Positions 17,292 to 25,279 of a DNA stretch of 64,000 nucleotides are shown here, piece by piece. This stretch comes from JAEUHO01 sp046350655. GTDB taxonomy: Bacteria; Planctomycetota; PLA2; JAEUHO01. Each line of letters starts with the position of its first letter. Positions within the stretch are counted from its first letter, which is position 1. The notes under the pieces are model-generated. The model was not told the DNA's origin. It ran no database searches and saw nothing but the letters and a program-made list of their open reading frames with translations. A program made the position numbers and the translations under genes. The stretch is from contig JAXMAB010000010.1 in assembly GCA_046350655.1 (NCBI GenBank), positions 1 through 64,000 on the forward strand. The letters are read 5' to 3'.

Positions 17292-18440
17292 TCACCGCGC
17301 CATCGAACGGAGCCGCGCCACGACGCCCGTCACGACCGCGCGCACTCGCTCGACGTCGTCGTCGCCGACGCCGTCGCGCACGCTGAACCTCAACGTCGAG
17401 GCCGCGCGACGCGGCGAGAAGCCCATCGCGAGGAGCACCGGGCTCGCCTCCGTGCCCCCCACCGCGCACGCGCTGCCGGTGGACACGGCCACGCCCTCGA
17501 GGTCGAGGTTGACCAGCAGGGCCTCGCCCTCGCAGCCGTCGAACGCGACGAGCGTCGTGCTCGGCAGGCCGCCGGCCGCCGGCCCCACGACGGACGTGCC
17601 GGGGATGGCGAGGAGGCCCTCGACGAGCCGGCGGCGCAGCGCGGCGAGGCGGGCCACGCGCTCGGCCCGGGTGCGGACGGCGTGCTCGAGCGCGACCGCG
17701 AAGCCCGCGGCGCCGGCGACGTTCTCCGTCCCGCCGCGGACGCGGTCCTCCTGGACGCCGCCCCGCTGGACGGGCGAGAGACGGGTCCGGCGGCGCACGT
17801 ACAACGCGCCGATCCCCCGCGGGCCGCCGAACTTGTGACCGCTGAAGCCGACCAGGTCGGCGCCGAGGGCCTCCACGCCGACGTCCACGAGCCCCGGGGC
17901 CAGGGCCGCGTCGGCCACCGAGACGACGCCCCGCGCGCGGAGGGCCGCGGCGACGGTCGCGACGGGCATCACCGCCCCGGTCTCGTGGTTCGCGACCATC
18001 AGGCACGCCACCACGGTGCCGGGGGTGGCGGCCGCGAGGAACGCGTCGGGGTCGACGCCCCCGTCCGGGCGCGGCGCGACCCGCGCGACCTCGAAGCCCT
18101 CCGCGAGGAGGAGGTCGGCCGCGTCGAGCACCGCCGGGTGCTCGACCGCGGAGACCACGACCCGTCGGCCGACGCCGGCGCGGGCCCGGGCGGCCCCGAG
18201 GACCGCGAGGTGCAGCGCCTCGGTGCCCCCGCTCGTGAACACGATCTCGCGCGGGCGGCAGCCGAGGCTCGCGGCCACGCGGTCCCGCGCCGCGTCGAGG
18301 GTCGCGCGGGCCCGCCGTCCCTCCTCGTGGGCCGACGACGGGTTGCCCCACGCCTCGACGCCCGCGCGGGCGACCGCCTCGGCCGCCTCCGGGAGCATCG
18401 GGGTGGAGGCGTTCGCGTCGAAGCAGAGGCGGCGGGGCAT
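17292..18440 (-). CDS. cysteine desulfurase (NifS/IscS family)
   Basis: 382-aa class V aminotransferase-fold PLP enzyme that moves cysteine sulfur onto an active-site cysteine for Fe-S, thiolation or cofactor synthesis. Seen are DANASTPM, FTSGGTEA, EHPAVL (H101), ANHETGA, the PLP lysine in FSGHKFGGPRG (K203) and the loop STGSACAVGG with C325. The segment usually reading HxDxxQ around the cofactor here reads VADAAL: D177 is kept, but the PLP-contacting Gln is Leu180 and the preceding His is Val. Divergent from the trpG/pabA-like gene (62 bp). No iscU or sufE is next to it. Confidence 0.88.
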   Translation of the reverse strand: MPRRLCFDANASTPMLPEAAEAVARAGVEAWGNPSSAHEEGRRARATLDAARDRVAASLGCRPREIVFTSGGTEALHLAVLGAARARAGVGRRVVVSAVEHPAVLDAADLLLAEGFEVARVAPRPDGGVDPDAFLAAATPGTVVACLMVANHETGAVMPVATVAAALRARGVVSVADAALAPGLVDVGVEALGADLVGFSGHKFGGPRGIGALYVRRRTRLSPVQRGGVQEDRVRGGTENVAGAAGFAVALEHAVRTRAERVARLAALRRRLVEGLLAIPGTSVVGPAAGGLPSTTLVAFDGCEGEALLVNLDLEGVAVSTGSACAVGGTEASPVLLAMGFSPRRAASTLRFSVRDGVGDDDVERVRAVVTGVVARLRSMAR

Positions 18441-18502
18441 GGCGGGGCTCGACCTTCGCGCGCAAGATACGGTCCCGTCGCACTTTCCACGAACGCACAA
18501 CC

Positions 18503-19168
18503 GTGTCCACCCCCGGCCGCCTGCTGTCGTCCCTCCCGCGCCGGCCGCGCCGCCCGCGGCCCGTGGTCGTCGTGGACAACTACGACTCGTTCACGCGCAA
18601 CCTCGCGCACCTGCTCGCGCAGCTCGGCGCCGACGTGGTGGTGGTGCGGCACGACGAGGCCACCGTCGCCGAGGTCCTCGCCGCCCGCCCCGCGGGGGTC
18701 GTCCTGTCGCCGGGGCCGCTGTCGCCCGCGGAGGCCGGGATCTCGGTGCCGCTCGTGCGCGCGTGCGCGCGCGCGCGGCCGCCCGTGCCCGTGCTCGGCG
18801 TGTGCCTCGGCCACCAGGCGATCGGCGTGGCGTTCGGCGGGCGGGTCGCGCGCGCGTCGTGCCCCGTGCACGGCCGGGCGACGACGGTGCGATCGACGCG
18901 CCGGGGCCTGCTCGCGGGCCTGCCGCGCGCGTTCCGCGCCGCGCGGTACCACTCGCTGGTGGTGGACGAGGCGACGCTGCCCGCGGAGCTCGAGGTGACG
19001 GCGCGCTCGCCGGAGGGCGAGGTGATGGCGCTCCGCCACCGCGCGCTGCCGGTGGAGGGCGTGCAGTTCCACCCCGAGTCGTTCCTGACGCCCCACGGGC
19101 CCGCGATCCTCGCCGCGTTCCTCCGCCGCTGCGGCCTGCGGCCCCGGGCGGTCCCGGTCGTGCGCTGA
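18503..19168 (+). CDS. anthranilate/aminodeoxychorismate synthase glutaminase subunit (TrpG/PabA)
   Basis: 221-aa class I glutamine amidotransferase. VVVVDNYDSFTRNLAHLL opens the domain after an extra ~20-residue basic leader; the nucleophile is C101 in GVCLGHQAIG, with H190 and E192 in GVQFHPESF. VLSPGPLSP is typical of TrpG/PabA. The protein supplies ammonia to TrpE (tryptophan) or PabB (folate). No partner subunit lies in the window, so trpG and pabA cannot be separated. GTG start. It opens a plus-strand run leading to pyrF. Confidence 0.9.
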   Translation: MSTPGRLLSSLPRRPRRPRPVVVVDNYDSFTRNLAHLLAQLGADVVVVRHDEATVAEVLAARPAGVVLSPGPLSPAEAGISVPLVRACARARPPVPVLGVCLGHQAIGVAFGGRVARASCPVHGRATTVRSTRRGLLAGLPRAFRAARYHSLVVDEATLPAELEVTARSPEGEVMALRHRALPVEGVQFHPESFLTPHGPAILAAFLRRCGLRPRAVPVVR

Positions 19169-19233
19169 CGCGGCGGACGGACGCGCACGCCCGCGGACTC
19201 CGGCCCCGCACGGCCGCCCGGTACCATCGGGGC

Positions 19234-20118
19234 ATGGACGCCTACGCCGACCGCCTCGACGCCGCGATGACCCAGAAGGCCTCGCCCCTCTGCGTCGGTC
19301 TCGACCCCCGCCTCGACAAGCTGCCGAAGGACGTGACCGCCGCCGCCGGCGGCGACGCGGGCAAGGCGCTGCTGCGCTGGTCGCTCGAGATCCTCGACCT
19401 CGTCGCGCCCCACGCGGCGTGCGTCAAGCCCAACATCGCGTTCTACGAGGCGTACGGCGTCGCCGGCCTCTCGGCCTACAGCGGCGTCGTGCGCGGCGCC
19501 CGCACGCGCGGCCTCCTCGTGATCGGCGACGTGAAGCGCGGCGACCTCTCGACGACCGCCGAGGCGTACGCCGCGGGCCACCTCGCGCCCGGCGGCGACT
19601 TCGAGGTGGACGCGATCACCGTCGCGCCCTACCTCGGCGCCGACTCCCTCGCGCCGTTCGTCGGCGCGGCCGTCGCGGCCGGCAAGGGCATCTACGTCCT
19701 CGTGCGGACGAGCAACCCCGGCGCCGGCGACCTCCAGGACCTCGACGTGGGCGGCGTCCCGCTCTACCAGCGGACGGCGGCCCTCGTGCGCGCGGCCGGC
19801 GAGGCGCACCGCGGCCGGAGCGGGCTGTCGTCGGTCGGCGCCGTCGTCGGCGCCACGTGGCCCGCGCAGGCGAAGGCGCTCCGCGCCGCGCTCCCCGACA
19901 CGCCCTTCCTCGTCCCCGGGTACGGCGCGCAGGGCGCGACGGCCGCGGACGTCGCGGTGGCCTTCCTCCCCGGCGGCCGCGGCGCGGTCGTGAACGCGTC
20001 GCGCAGCGTCACGTTCCCGACGCCGAAGGACCCCGCGACGCCGTGGCGCGCCGCGGTGGAGGCGGCGGCGCGGACCGCGAAGGAGGAGCTCCATGCCGCG
20101 GCCCGACGCATCGCCTGA
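19234..20118 (+). CDS. pyrF: orotidine 5'-phosphate decarboxylase (type 2)
   Basis: 294-aa OMP decarboxylase, last step of UMP synthesis. CVGLDPRLDKLP near the start, CVKPNIAFYEAYG, the catalytic DVKRGDLSTTAEAY motif (alternating Lys/Asp), and VPGYGAQGAT near the phosphate site fit the longer type 2 subfamily (about 270-300 aa). ATG start. The 3' end overlaps the following methyltransferase by 26 bp. Confidence 0.95.
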   Translation: MDAYADRLDAAMTQKASPLCVGLDPRLDKLPKDVTAAAGGDAGKALLRWSLEILDLVAPHAACVKPNIAFYEAYGVAGLSAYSGVVRGARTRGLLVIGDVKRGDLSTTAEAYAAGHLAPGGDFEVDAITVAPYLGADSLAPFVGAAVAAGKGIYVLVRTSNPGAGDLQDLDVGGVPLYQRTAALVRAAGEAHRGRSGLSSVGAVVGATWPAQAKALRAALPDTPFLVPGYGAQGATAADVAVAFLPGGRGAVVNASRSVTFPTPKDPATPWRAAVEAAARTAKEELHAAARRIA

Positions 20119-20941
20119 CGCGACGTCCGTTCCGGGGACGTCCGCCGCCGCCGGCGCGTGGTGGGACGCCGCGTTCGGCCCCGCCTACCTCCTCGTCTAC
20201 CCGCACCGCGACGACGCCGAGGCGGTCCGCCACGTCGGCGGCCTGCTCGCCGCCCTCGGGCTGGGCGCGAACGCGCGGGTGCTCGACCTCGGCTGCGGCG
20301 AGGGCCGCTACGCCCGCGCGCTCGCGAACCGCGGCTGCCGCGTGACGGGCGTGGACGTCTCCGAGGCGCTGCTCGCCGAGGCGCGCCGCCGCTCGCCGGG
20401 CCTGCCCGGCGCGCCGACGTACGTCCGCGCCGACATGCGCGCGCTGCCGTTCGCCGCGCAGTTCGACGGCGTCGTGTCGCTCTTCACCTCGTTCGGCTAC
20501 TTCGACGACCCCGCCGACGACGCGCGCGTGCTCGCCGAGGTCGCGCGCGTGCTGGTGCCGGGCGGCCGGTTCGTCCTCGACTTCCTCCACGCGCCCGTCG
20601 TGCGCGCGACGCTCGTCCCGTCGAGCGTCGAGGAGCGGCGCGGCGTGCGCCTGCGGATCACGCGCCGCATCGACGAGACCACGCCGGGCGGCCCGTACGT
20701 CCGCAAGACGGTGCGCCTCGAGACGGTCGCGGGCGGCGACCCCGTGGGCGTCGTCACGGAGCGCGTGCGGCTCCACACCCCCGCCGCGCTCGACGCGCAG
20801 CTCGTCGCCGCGGGCCTCGAGCCCGTCGGCGCGCCCGCGTCCGACCTCTCGGGCGCGCCGTTCGACCCCGCGACGTCGCCGCGGTGGGTGCGCGTGGCCC
20901 GGCGCCCGGCGGCGGGGCCCGCTCGGGGGCTCGGGACGTGA
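20093..20941 (+). CDS. class I SAM-dependent methyltransferase
   Basis: 282-aa protein with a Rossmann methyltransferase core: motif I VLDLGCGEGRYARAL, GVDVSEALLAEA, the YVRADMRALPF acidic loop and the post-motif GGRFVLDFLH. The N-terminal AWWDAAFGPAYLLVYPHRD resembles small-molecule methyltransferases of the UbiE/Tam type. Substrate unknown. Its ATG lies inside the end of pyrF and its TGA overlaps the bshC GTG (GTGA), so it may be co-translated with the bacillithiol genes. No direct evidence for an N- or S-methylated bacillithiol product. Confidence 0.85.
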   Translation: MPRPDASPDATSVPGTSAAAGAWWDAAFGPAYLLVYPHRDDAEAVRHVGGLLAALGLGANARVLDLGCGEGRYARALANRGCRVTGVDVSEALLAEARRRSPGLPGAPTYVRADMRALPFAAQFDGVVSLFTSFGYFDDPADDARVLAEVARVLVPGGRFVLDFLHAPVVRATLVPSSVEERRGVRLRITRRIDETTPGGPYVRKTVRLETVAGGDPVGVVTERVRLHTPAALDAQLVAAGLEPVGAPASDLSGAPFDPATSPRWVRVARRPAAGPARGLGT

Positions 20942-22404
20942 GGCCCGCCGCGCCGCCGCCCGCCGACCTCGTGGCCGCGCTCGTCGCGCACCAGCGCGCG
21001 GTCGGCGCGGGCCCCGCCGCCGAGCGCGCGGCCGCGGCGCTCGGGACGGGCGCGCGCGCGGTCGTGACGGGCCAGCAGCCCGGGCTGTTCGGCGGGCCGC
21101 TCCTCGTGCTGCACAAGGCGCTGGGCGCGCTCGCCCACGCGCGGCGGCTCTCGACGCCCGCGCGCCCCGTCGTCGCGGTGTTCTGGGTCGCGTCGGACGA
21201 CCACGACTGGGACGAGGTGAACGCGGCCACCGTCGCGGACGCGTCGGGCCAGCCCCGGGCGCTCTCGCTCGCGGTGCGCGGCGACGGGCGCAGCGTCGGC
21301 GACGTGCCGCTCGACCTGGCCGCCGTCGACGCGGCCCTCGCCGCGCTCGCGGCCGCGTTGCCGGCGACGGACCGCGCGCGCGACGCCGTGGCCCTCGCGC
21401 GGCCCGCCGTCACGCCGACGGACCTCGGCGCCTGGGCCACGACGGTCCTCGCGCGGCTCCTCGGCGACGCCGGGCTCGTGTTCGTCACGCCGCGGCTGCT
21501 CGCGCCGTGGTCGGGCGACGTGTACGCGCGGCTCGTGGACGGGGCGGCGGCGATCGGCGCCGCGGTGCGCGCGGAGGGCGAGCGGCTGCGCGGCACGGGC
21601 GCGCCCGCGCCGCTCGCGCCGCGCCCGGACGAGGCGCCGCTCTTCCTCCGCGACGGGCCCGGCGGCCGGCGCCAGCGCGTCGGGTTCGACGGCGACCGCG
21701 TCCGCCTGCGCGGCGAGCCGAGCCCCCACACGCGCGCGGGCCTCGCGTCCCTCGTGCGGTCGGCCCCGCATCTCGCGAGCGCCGACGTCGTCGGGCGCGT
21801 GCTGCTGCAGGACGCGCTGCTGCCCGTGGACGCGTACGTCGCGGGGCCGACGGAGGCGGCGTACCTGCGCCAGGTCGCGCCCGCGCACGCGGTGCTCGGC
21901 GTGCCCGCGCCGTCCGTGGTCGCGCGGCCGTCGGCCGCGTGGCTCGACGCGCGCGCGGCCGCGGCGCTCGCCGCCGCGGGCCTCACCGTCGACGCCGCGC
22001 TGGCGGGCGCGGTGCCGCCGCCCGCGCCCGCGCCGGCCGACGACGCGGACGCCGCGCACCTGCGGGCGCTCGCCGACGCGGCCGAGGCCGTGCGCGCGCG
22101 CCGCGAGGCGGAGCCCGGCGTCCCCCGCGCCCTCGCGGACGCCGCGCGGGCCCTGCGCGCGGCCGCGGACGCGCACGTGCGCGCGACCGGCGCGGCGGGC
22201 GAGCTCGTCGTCGCGCGGGCGGCGAAGGCGGTCGCGGCCCTGCGCCCGCGGGGCGAGCCGCAGGAGCGCGTGCTGTCGCCGCTCTCGCTCGTCGCGCGGC
22301 ACGGCCTCGACGCCGTGCGCGCGGCCTGGGCCGACCTCGACCGCTGGGCGCCCGCCGCCGGGACCGCGGGGCCCGCGCGCCTCGTGACGCTCGACGGAGC
22401 CTGA
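20938..22404 (+). CDS. bshC: putative bacillithiol synthase (cysteine-adding enzyme BshC)
   Basis: 488-aa protein, slightly shorter than typical BshC (~540). Diagnostic motifs are VVTGQQPGLFGGPLLVLHKA and VFWVASDDHDWDEVN near the N-terminus, plus LLPVDAYVAGPTEAAYL and an Ala-rich coiled region toward the C-terminus. BshC adds cysteine to GlcN-malate, the last step of bacillithiol. The call is strengthened by bshB1 and bshA directly downstream. GTG start overlapping the methyltransferase stop. Confidence 0.9.
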   Translation: MRPAAPPPADLVAALVAHQRAVGAGPAAERAAAALGTGARAVVTGQQPGLFGGPLLVLHKALGALAHARRLSTPARPVVAVFWVASDDHDWDEVNAATVADASGQPRALSLAVRGDGRSVGDVPLDLAAVDAALAALAAALPATDRARDAVALARPAVTPTDLGAWATTVLARLLGDAGLVFVTPRLLAPWSGDVYARLVDGAAAIGAAVRAEGERLRGTGAPAPLAPRPDEAPLFLRDGPGGRRQRVGFDGDRVRLRGEPSPHTRAGLASLVRSAPHLASADVVGRVLLQDALLPVDAYVAGPTEAAYLRQVAPAHAVLGVPAPSVVARPSAAWLDARAAAALAAAGLTVDAALAGAVPPPAPAPADDADAAHLRALADAAEAVRARREAEPGVPRALADAARALRAAADAHVRATGAAGELVVARAAKAVAALRPRGEPQERVLSPLSLVARHGLDAVRAAWADLDRWAPAAGTAGPARLVTLDGA

Positions 22405-22465
22405 AGCCCCGGGCCGGCCGCGGCGACGGCGCCTCCGCCCGGGGCCCGCGTAGGATGCGCGTTCC

Positions 22466-23215
22466 ATGGCGACCCCCTCGCTGCCCGACCCGGTGGACGT
22501 GCTCGCGTTCGGCCCCCATCCCGACGACGTCGAGATGTGCGCCGGCGGGACGATGCTCAAGCTGCGCGCCGCGGGCCACCGCTGCGCGATCGTCGACCTC
22601 ACGCGCGGCGAGGCCGGCTCGCGCGGCACGCCGGAGTCGCGCGCCAAGGAGACCGAGGAGGCGAGCCGGCTGATGGGCCTCTCGGGCCGCGAGAACCTCG
22701 GCCTGCCCGACGGGGGCCTCGAGGTGACCGCGGCCATGACCGAGCCCGTCGTCGCCGCGATCCGGCGGTGGCGCCCGCGGCTCGTCCTGGCCCCGTGCCC
22801 GGTCGACCTCCACCCCGACCACGAGGCGGCCGCGCAGCTGGTGCGCCGCGCCTACTACCTCGCCACGATCGGCAAGGCGAAGGGCGGCGGGCTGCCCGCG
22901 CACCGGCCCGACGCGATCGTCCACTACTACGGGCACAAGGAGCCCGAGCCGTCCTTCGTGGTGGACGTGTCGGAGGTGTGGGCCGAGAAGCTGCGCGTCG
23001 TCGCGTGCTACGCGTCGCAGCTCGGCACGGACGGCGCGAAGGGCCCCGAGACCAACATCTCGTCGCCGAGGTTCCGGCAGCGCTACGAGCTGCGCTTCGC
23101 CTACTGGGGCTCGCGGATCGGCGCCGACTTCGGCGAGCCGTTCCTCGCGGAGCGCGTGATCCCGCTCGACGACCCGGTGACCGCGCTGCGCAAGCGCGAC
23201 GGGATGGTCCGGTGA
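22466..23215 (+). CDS. bshB1: bacillithiol biosynthesis deacetylase BshB1
   Basis: 249-aa PIG-L/LmbE-type zinc deacetylase. Zinc-binding motifs are FGPHPDDVEMCAGG and DLHPDHEAAA; DLTRGEAGSRGTPESR and MGLSGRENLGLPDGGLE match the BshB1 subfamily closely. It removes the acetyl group of GlcNAc-malate. ATG start 61 bp after bshC; its TGA overlaps the bshA GTG. Confidence 0.93.
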   Translation: MATPSLPDPVDVLAFGPHPDDVEMCAGGTMLKLRAAGHRCAIVDLTRGEAGSRGTPESRAKETEEASRLMGLSGRENLGLPDGGLEVTAAMTEPVVAAIRRWRPRLVLAPCPVDLHPDHEAAAQLVRRAYYLATIGKAKGGGLPAHRPDAIVHYYGHKEPEPSFVVDVSEVWAEKLRVVACYASQLGTDGAKGPETNISSPRFRQRYELRFAYWGSRIGADFGEPFLAERVIPLDDPVTALRKRDGMVR

Positions 23216-24348
23216 GGGTCGGCATCGTCTGCTACCCGACGGCCGGCGGCTCCGGCGTGGTCGCGACGGAGCTCGCGTGCGCGCTCGCGCGCCGCGAGCA
23301 CGACGTGCACGTGCTCTCCTACGCGCAGCCGTTCCGCCTCGAGGGGTGCGACCAGCGCGTGCGGTGGCACGAGGTCGAGGTCACGACGTACCCGCTCTTC
23401 CGGTACCCGCCCTACGACGCCGCGCTCGCGTCGCGCATCGTCGAGACCGCCGAGGAGGAGGGCCTCGACGTGGTGCACGTGCACTACGCGATCCCCCACG
23501 CGCTCGCGGCGCTGCTCGCCCGCGACGTGCTCGCGCCCCGGCGGCTGCCCGTCGTGACGACGCTCCACGGCACCGACATCACGATCGTGGGCCAGGACCG
23601 CGCGTACGCGCCGATGACGAAGCACGCGATCAAGAGCTCGGACGCGGTGACGGCGGTGTCCGCCTGGCTCGCCGGCGAGACCGACCGCGTGTTCGGCTCG
23701 CTGCGTTCGGTCGAGGTGATCCCGAACTTCGTGGACACCGAGCGGTTCGCGCCGGGCCGCGACGGCCAGCGCCGGCGCGCGTACGCCAAGTCGGGCGAGG
23801 CCCTCCTCGTCCACGTGAGCAACTTCCGGCCCGTGAAGCGCGCGGTCGCCGCCGTCGAGGTGCTCGCCGCGGTCGCGAAGCGGCGGCCGGCGGTCCTGCT
23901 GATGGTCGGCGACGGCCCCGAGCGCGCCGCGTGCGAGGCCCGCGCGCGGGCCCTGGGGGTGCGCGACCGGGTGCGGTTCGTCGGCGCCCAGGCCGACGTC
24001 GAGGCCCTCCTCCCCCTGGCGGACCTCTTCCTCCTGCCGAGCGAGTTCGAGTCCTTCGGCCTCGCCGCGCTCGAGGCCATGGCGTGCGGCACGCCCGCCG
24101 TCGCCTTCGCCTCCGGCGGCCTGCCGGAGGTCGTGACCGACGGGGTGGACGGCCGCCTCCTGCCCCCCCACGACGACGTCGCGATGGCGGAGGCCGTGCT
24201 CGACCTCCTCGAGGCGCCCGAGCGCCTGGCGGCGTTCGGGGCCGCGGCGCGGGCCAGCGCCGTCGCCCGGTTCACCCCGGACCAGGTGGTCCCGAGGTAC
24301 GAGGCCGTCTACCGGCGCGTCGTGGAGGCGGGCGGGCCGGTCGCGTAG
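23212..24348 (+). CDS. bshA: N-acetyl-alpha-D-glucosaminyl L-malate synthase BshA
   Basis: 378-aa GT4-family, GT-B-fold glycosyltransferase. MRVGIVCYPTAGGSGVVATEL, VTTLHGTDITIVGQDRAY, SSDAVTAVSAWL, VSNFRPVKR and the donor site ESFGLAALEAMACGTP are all characteristic of BshA, which joins UDP-GlcNAc and L-malate in the first bacillithiol step. GTG start in a GTGA overlap with bshB1. All three pathway genes lie in one run in reverse pathway order (C, B, A). Confidence 0.95.
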   Translation: MRVGIVCYPTAGGSGVVATELACALARREHDVHVLSYAQPFRLEGCDQRVRWHEVEVTTYPLFRYPPYDAALASRIVETAEEEGLDVVHVHYAIPHALAALLARDVLAPRRLPVVTTLHGTDITIVGQDRAYAPMTKHAIKSSDAVTAVSAWLAGETDRVFGSLRSVEVIPNFVDTERFAPGRDGQRRRAYAKSGEALLVHVSNFRPVKRAVAAVEVLAAVAKRRPAVLLMVGDGPERAACEARARALGVRDRVRFVGAQADVEALLPLADLFLLPSEFESFGLAALEAMACGTPAVAFASGGLPEVVTDGVDGRLLPPHDDVAMAEAVLDLLEAPERLAAFGAAARASAVARFTPDQVVPRYEAVYRRVVEAGGPVA

Positions 24349-24358
24349 GCTCTTGCCC

Positions 24359-25279
24359 ATGCCGCGCCGGAGCGAGTCGCCCTTCGACACCTACCTGCGC
24401 GAGATCCAGGCCTACCCGCTGCTGACCGGCCCCGAGGAGCGCGACCTCGCGCGGCGCATCCAGGCCGCCGCGCCGACGACGCCGGCGTGGGGCAAGCGCC
24501 GCCGCGCCGCCGAGGCGTCGCCCCTCGCGGCGCTGCAGCAGATGATCGACGAGCAGCACGCGCAGGAGGCGCGGTTCGAGCTCACGGTGCGCAACCTGCG
24601 GCTCGTCGTGTCCGAGGCGAAGCGCTGGGCGGGCCGCGGGCTCTCCCTGCCCGACCTCGTGGAGGAGGGCAACGTCGGCCTCTTCCACGCCGTCGAGCTC
24701 TTCGACCCCGAGCGCGCGATCCGGTTCTCGACGTACGCGACGTGGTGGATCCGGCAGGCGATCCGTCGCGCGCTCGTGAACTCGGTCCGCACGGTGCGCA
24801 TCCCGCGGCACATGTCGCAGGAGCTCGCGCGCTGGCGCGAGTTCGCGCGCAAGTTCGAGCAGCGGGAGGGCCGCGCGCCCGACCCCGACGAGGTCGCGCG
24901 CGCGATGCCCGGCAGCGCGGCGAAGCGCAAGATCCTGAAGCGCGTCTACGGCAGCGTGGGCCTCTCGGGCGCGACCGTCTCGCTCGACGCGCTCTTCGAC
25001 GAGGACCACAAGATCGCGGACCCGCGCGCCGTCGCGCCCGAGGACGCGCAGCTCGACCTCGGCGACCGCGAGCGCCTGCGCGCGGCGCTCTCGACCCTCG
25101 ACCCGCGCGAGGCCGACGTGCTGCGCATGCGGTTCGGCCTCACCGGCGAGACGTCGTCGCTCACGCTGCGCGAGATCGGCCGCCGCCTCTCGCTGTCGAG
25201 GGAGCGCGTGCGCCAGCTCGAGCGCCACGCCCTCGAGCGCCTGCGCCGCGCGCTCGACCCCGACGCGGGGAAGGCGTGA
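24359..25279 (+). CDS. RNA polymerase sigma-70 family factor (RpoD/RpoS-like)
   Basis: 306-aa sigma factor with regions 1.2 (SPFDTYLREIQAYPLLTGPE), 2 (LVEEGNVGLFHAVELFDP, FSTYATWWIRQAIRRAL), 3 (REGRAPDPDEVARAM) and 4 (LTLREIGRRLSLSRERVRQL). The short N-terminus lacking region 1.1 suggests a group 2 or non-essential factor, not the housekeeping RpoD, although this is inference. ATG 24359 is used; a TTG two codons upstream is in frame. It is 10 bp after bshA and its stop overlaps hemW, so it may be induced with the bacillithiol genes. Confidence 0.92.
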   Translation: MPRRSESPFDTYLREIQAYPLLTGPEERDLARRIQAAAPTTPAWGKRRRAAEASPLAALQQMIDEQHAQEARFELTVRNLRLVVSEAKRWAGRGLSLPDLVEEGNVGLFHAVELFDPERAIRFSTYATWWIRQAIRRALVNSVRTVRIPRHMSQELARWREFARKFEQREGRAPDPDEVARAMPGSAAKRKILKRVYGSVGLSGATVSLDALFDEDHKIADPRAVAPEDAQLDLGDRERLRAALSTLDPREADVLRMRFGLTGETSSLTLREIGRRLSLSRERVRQLERHALERLRRALDPDAGKA

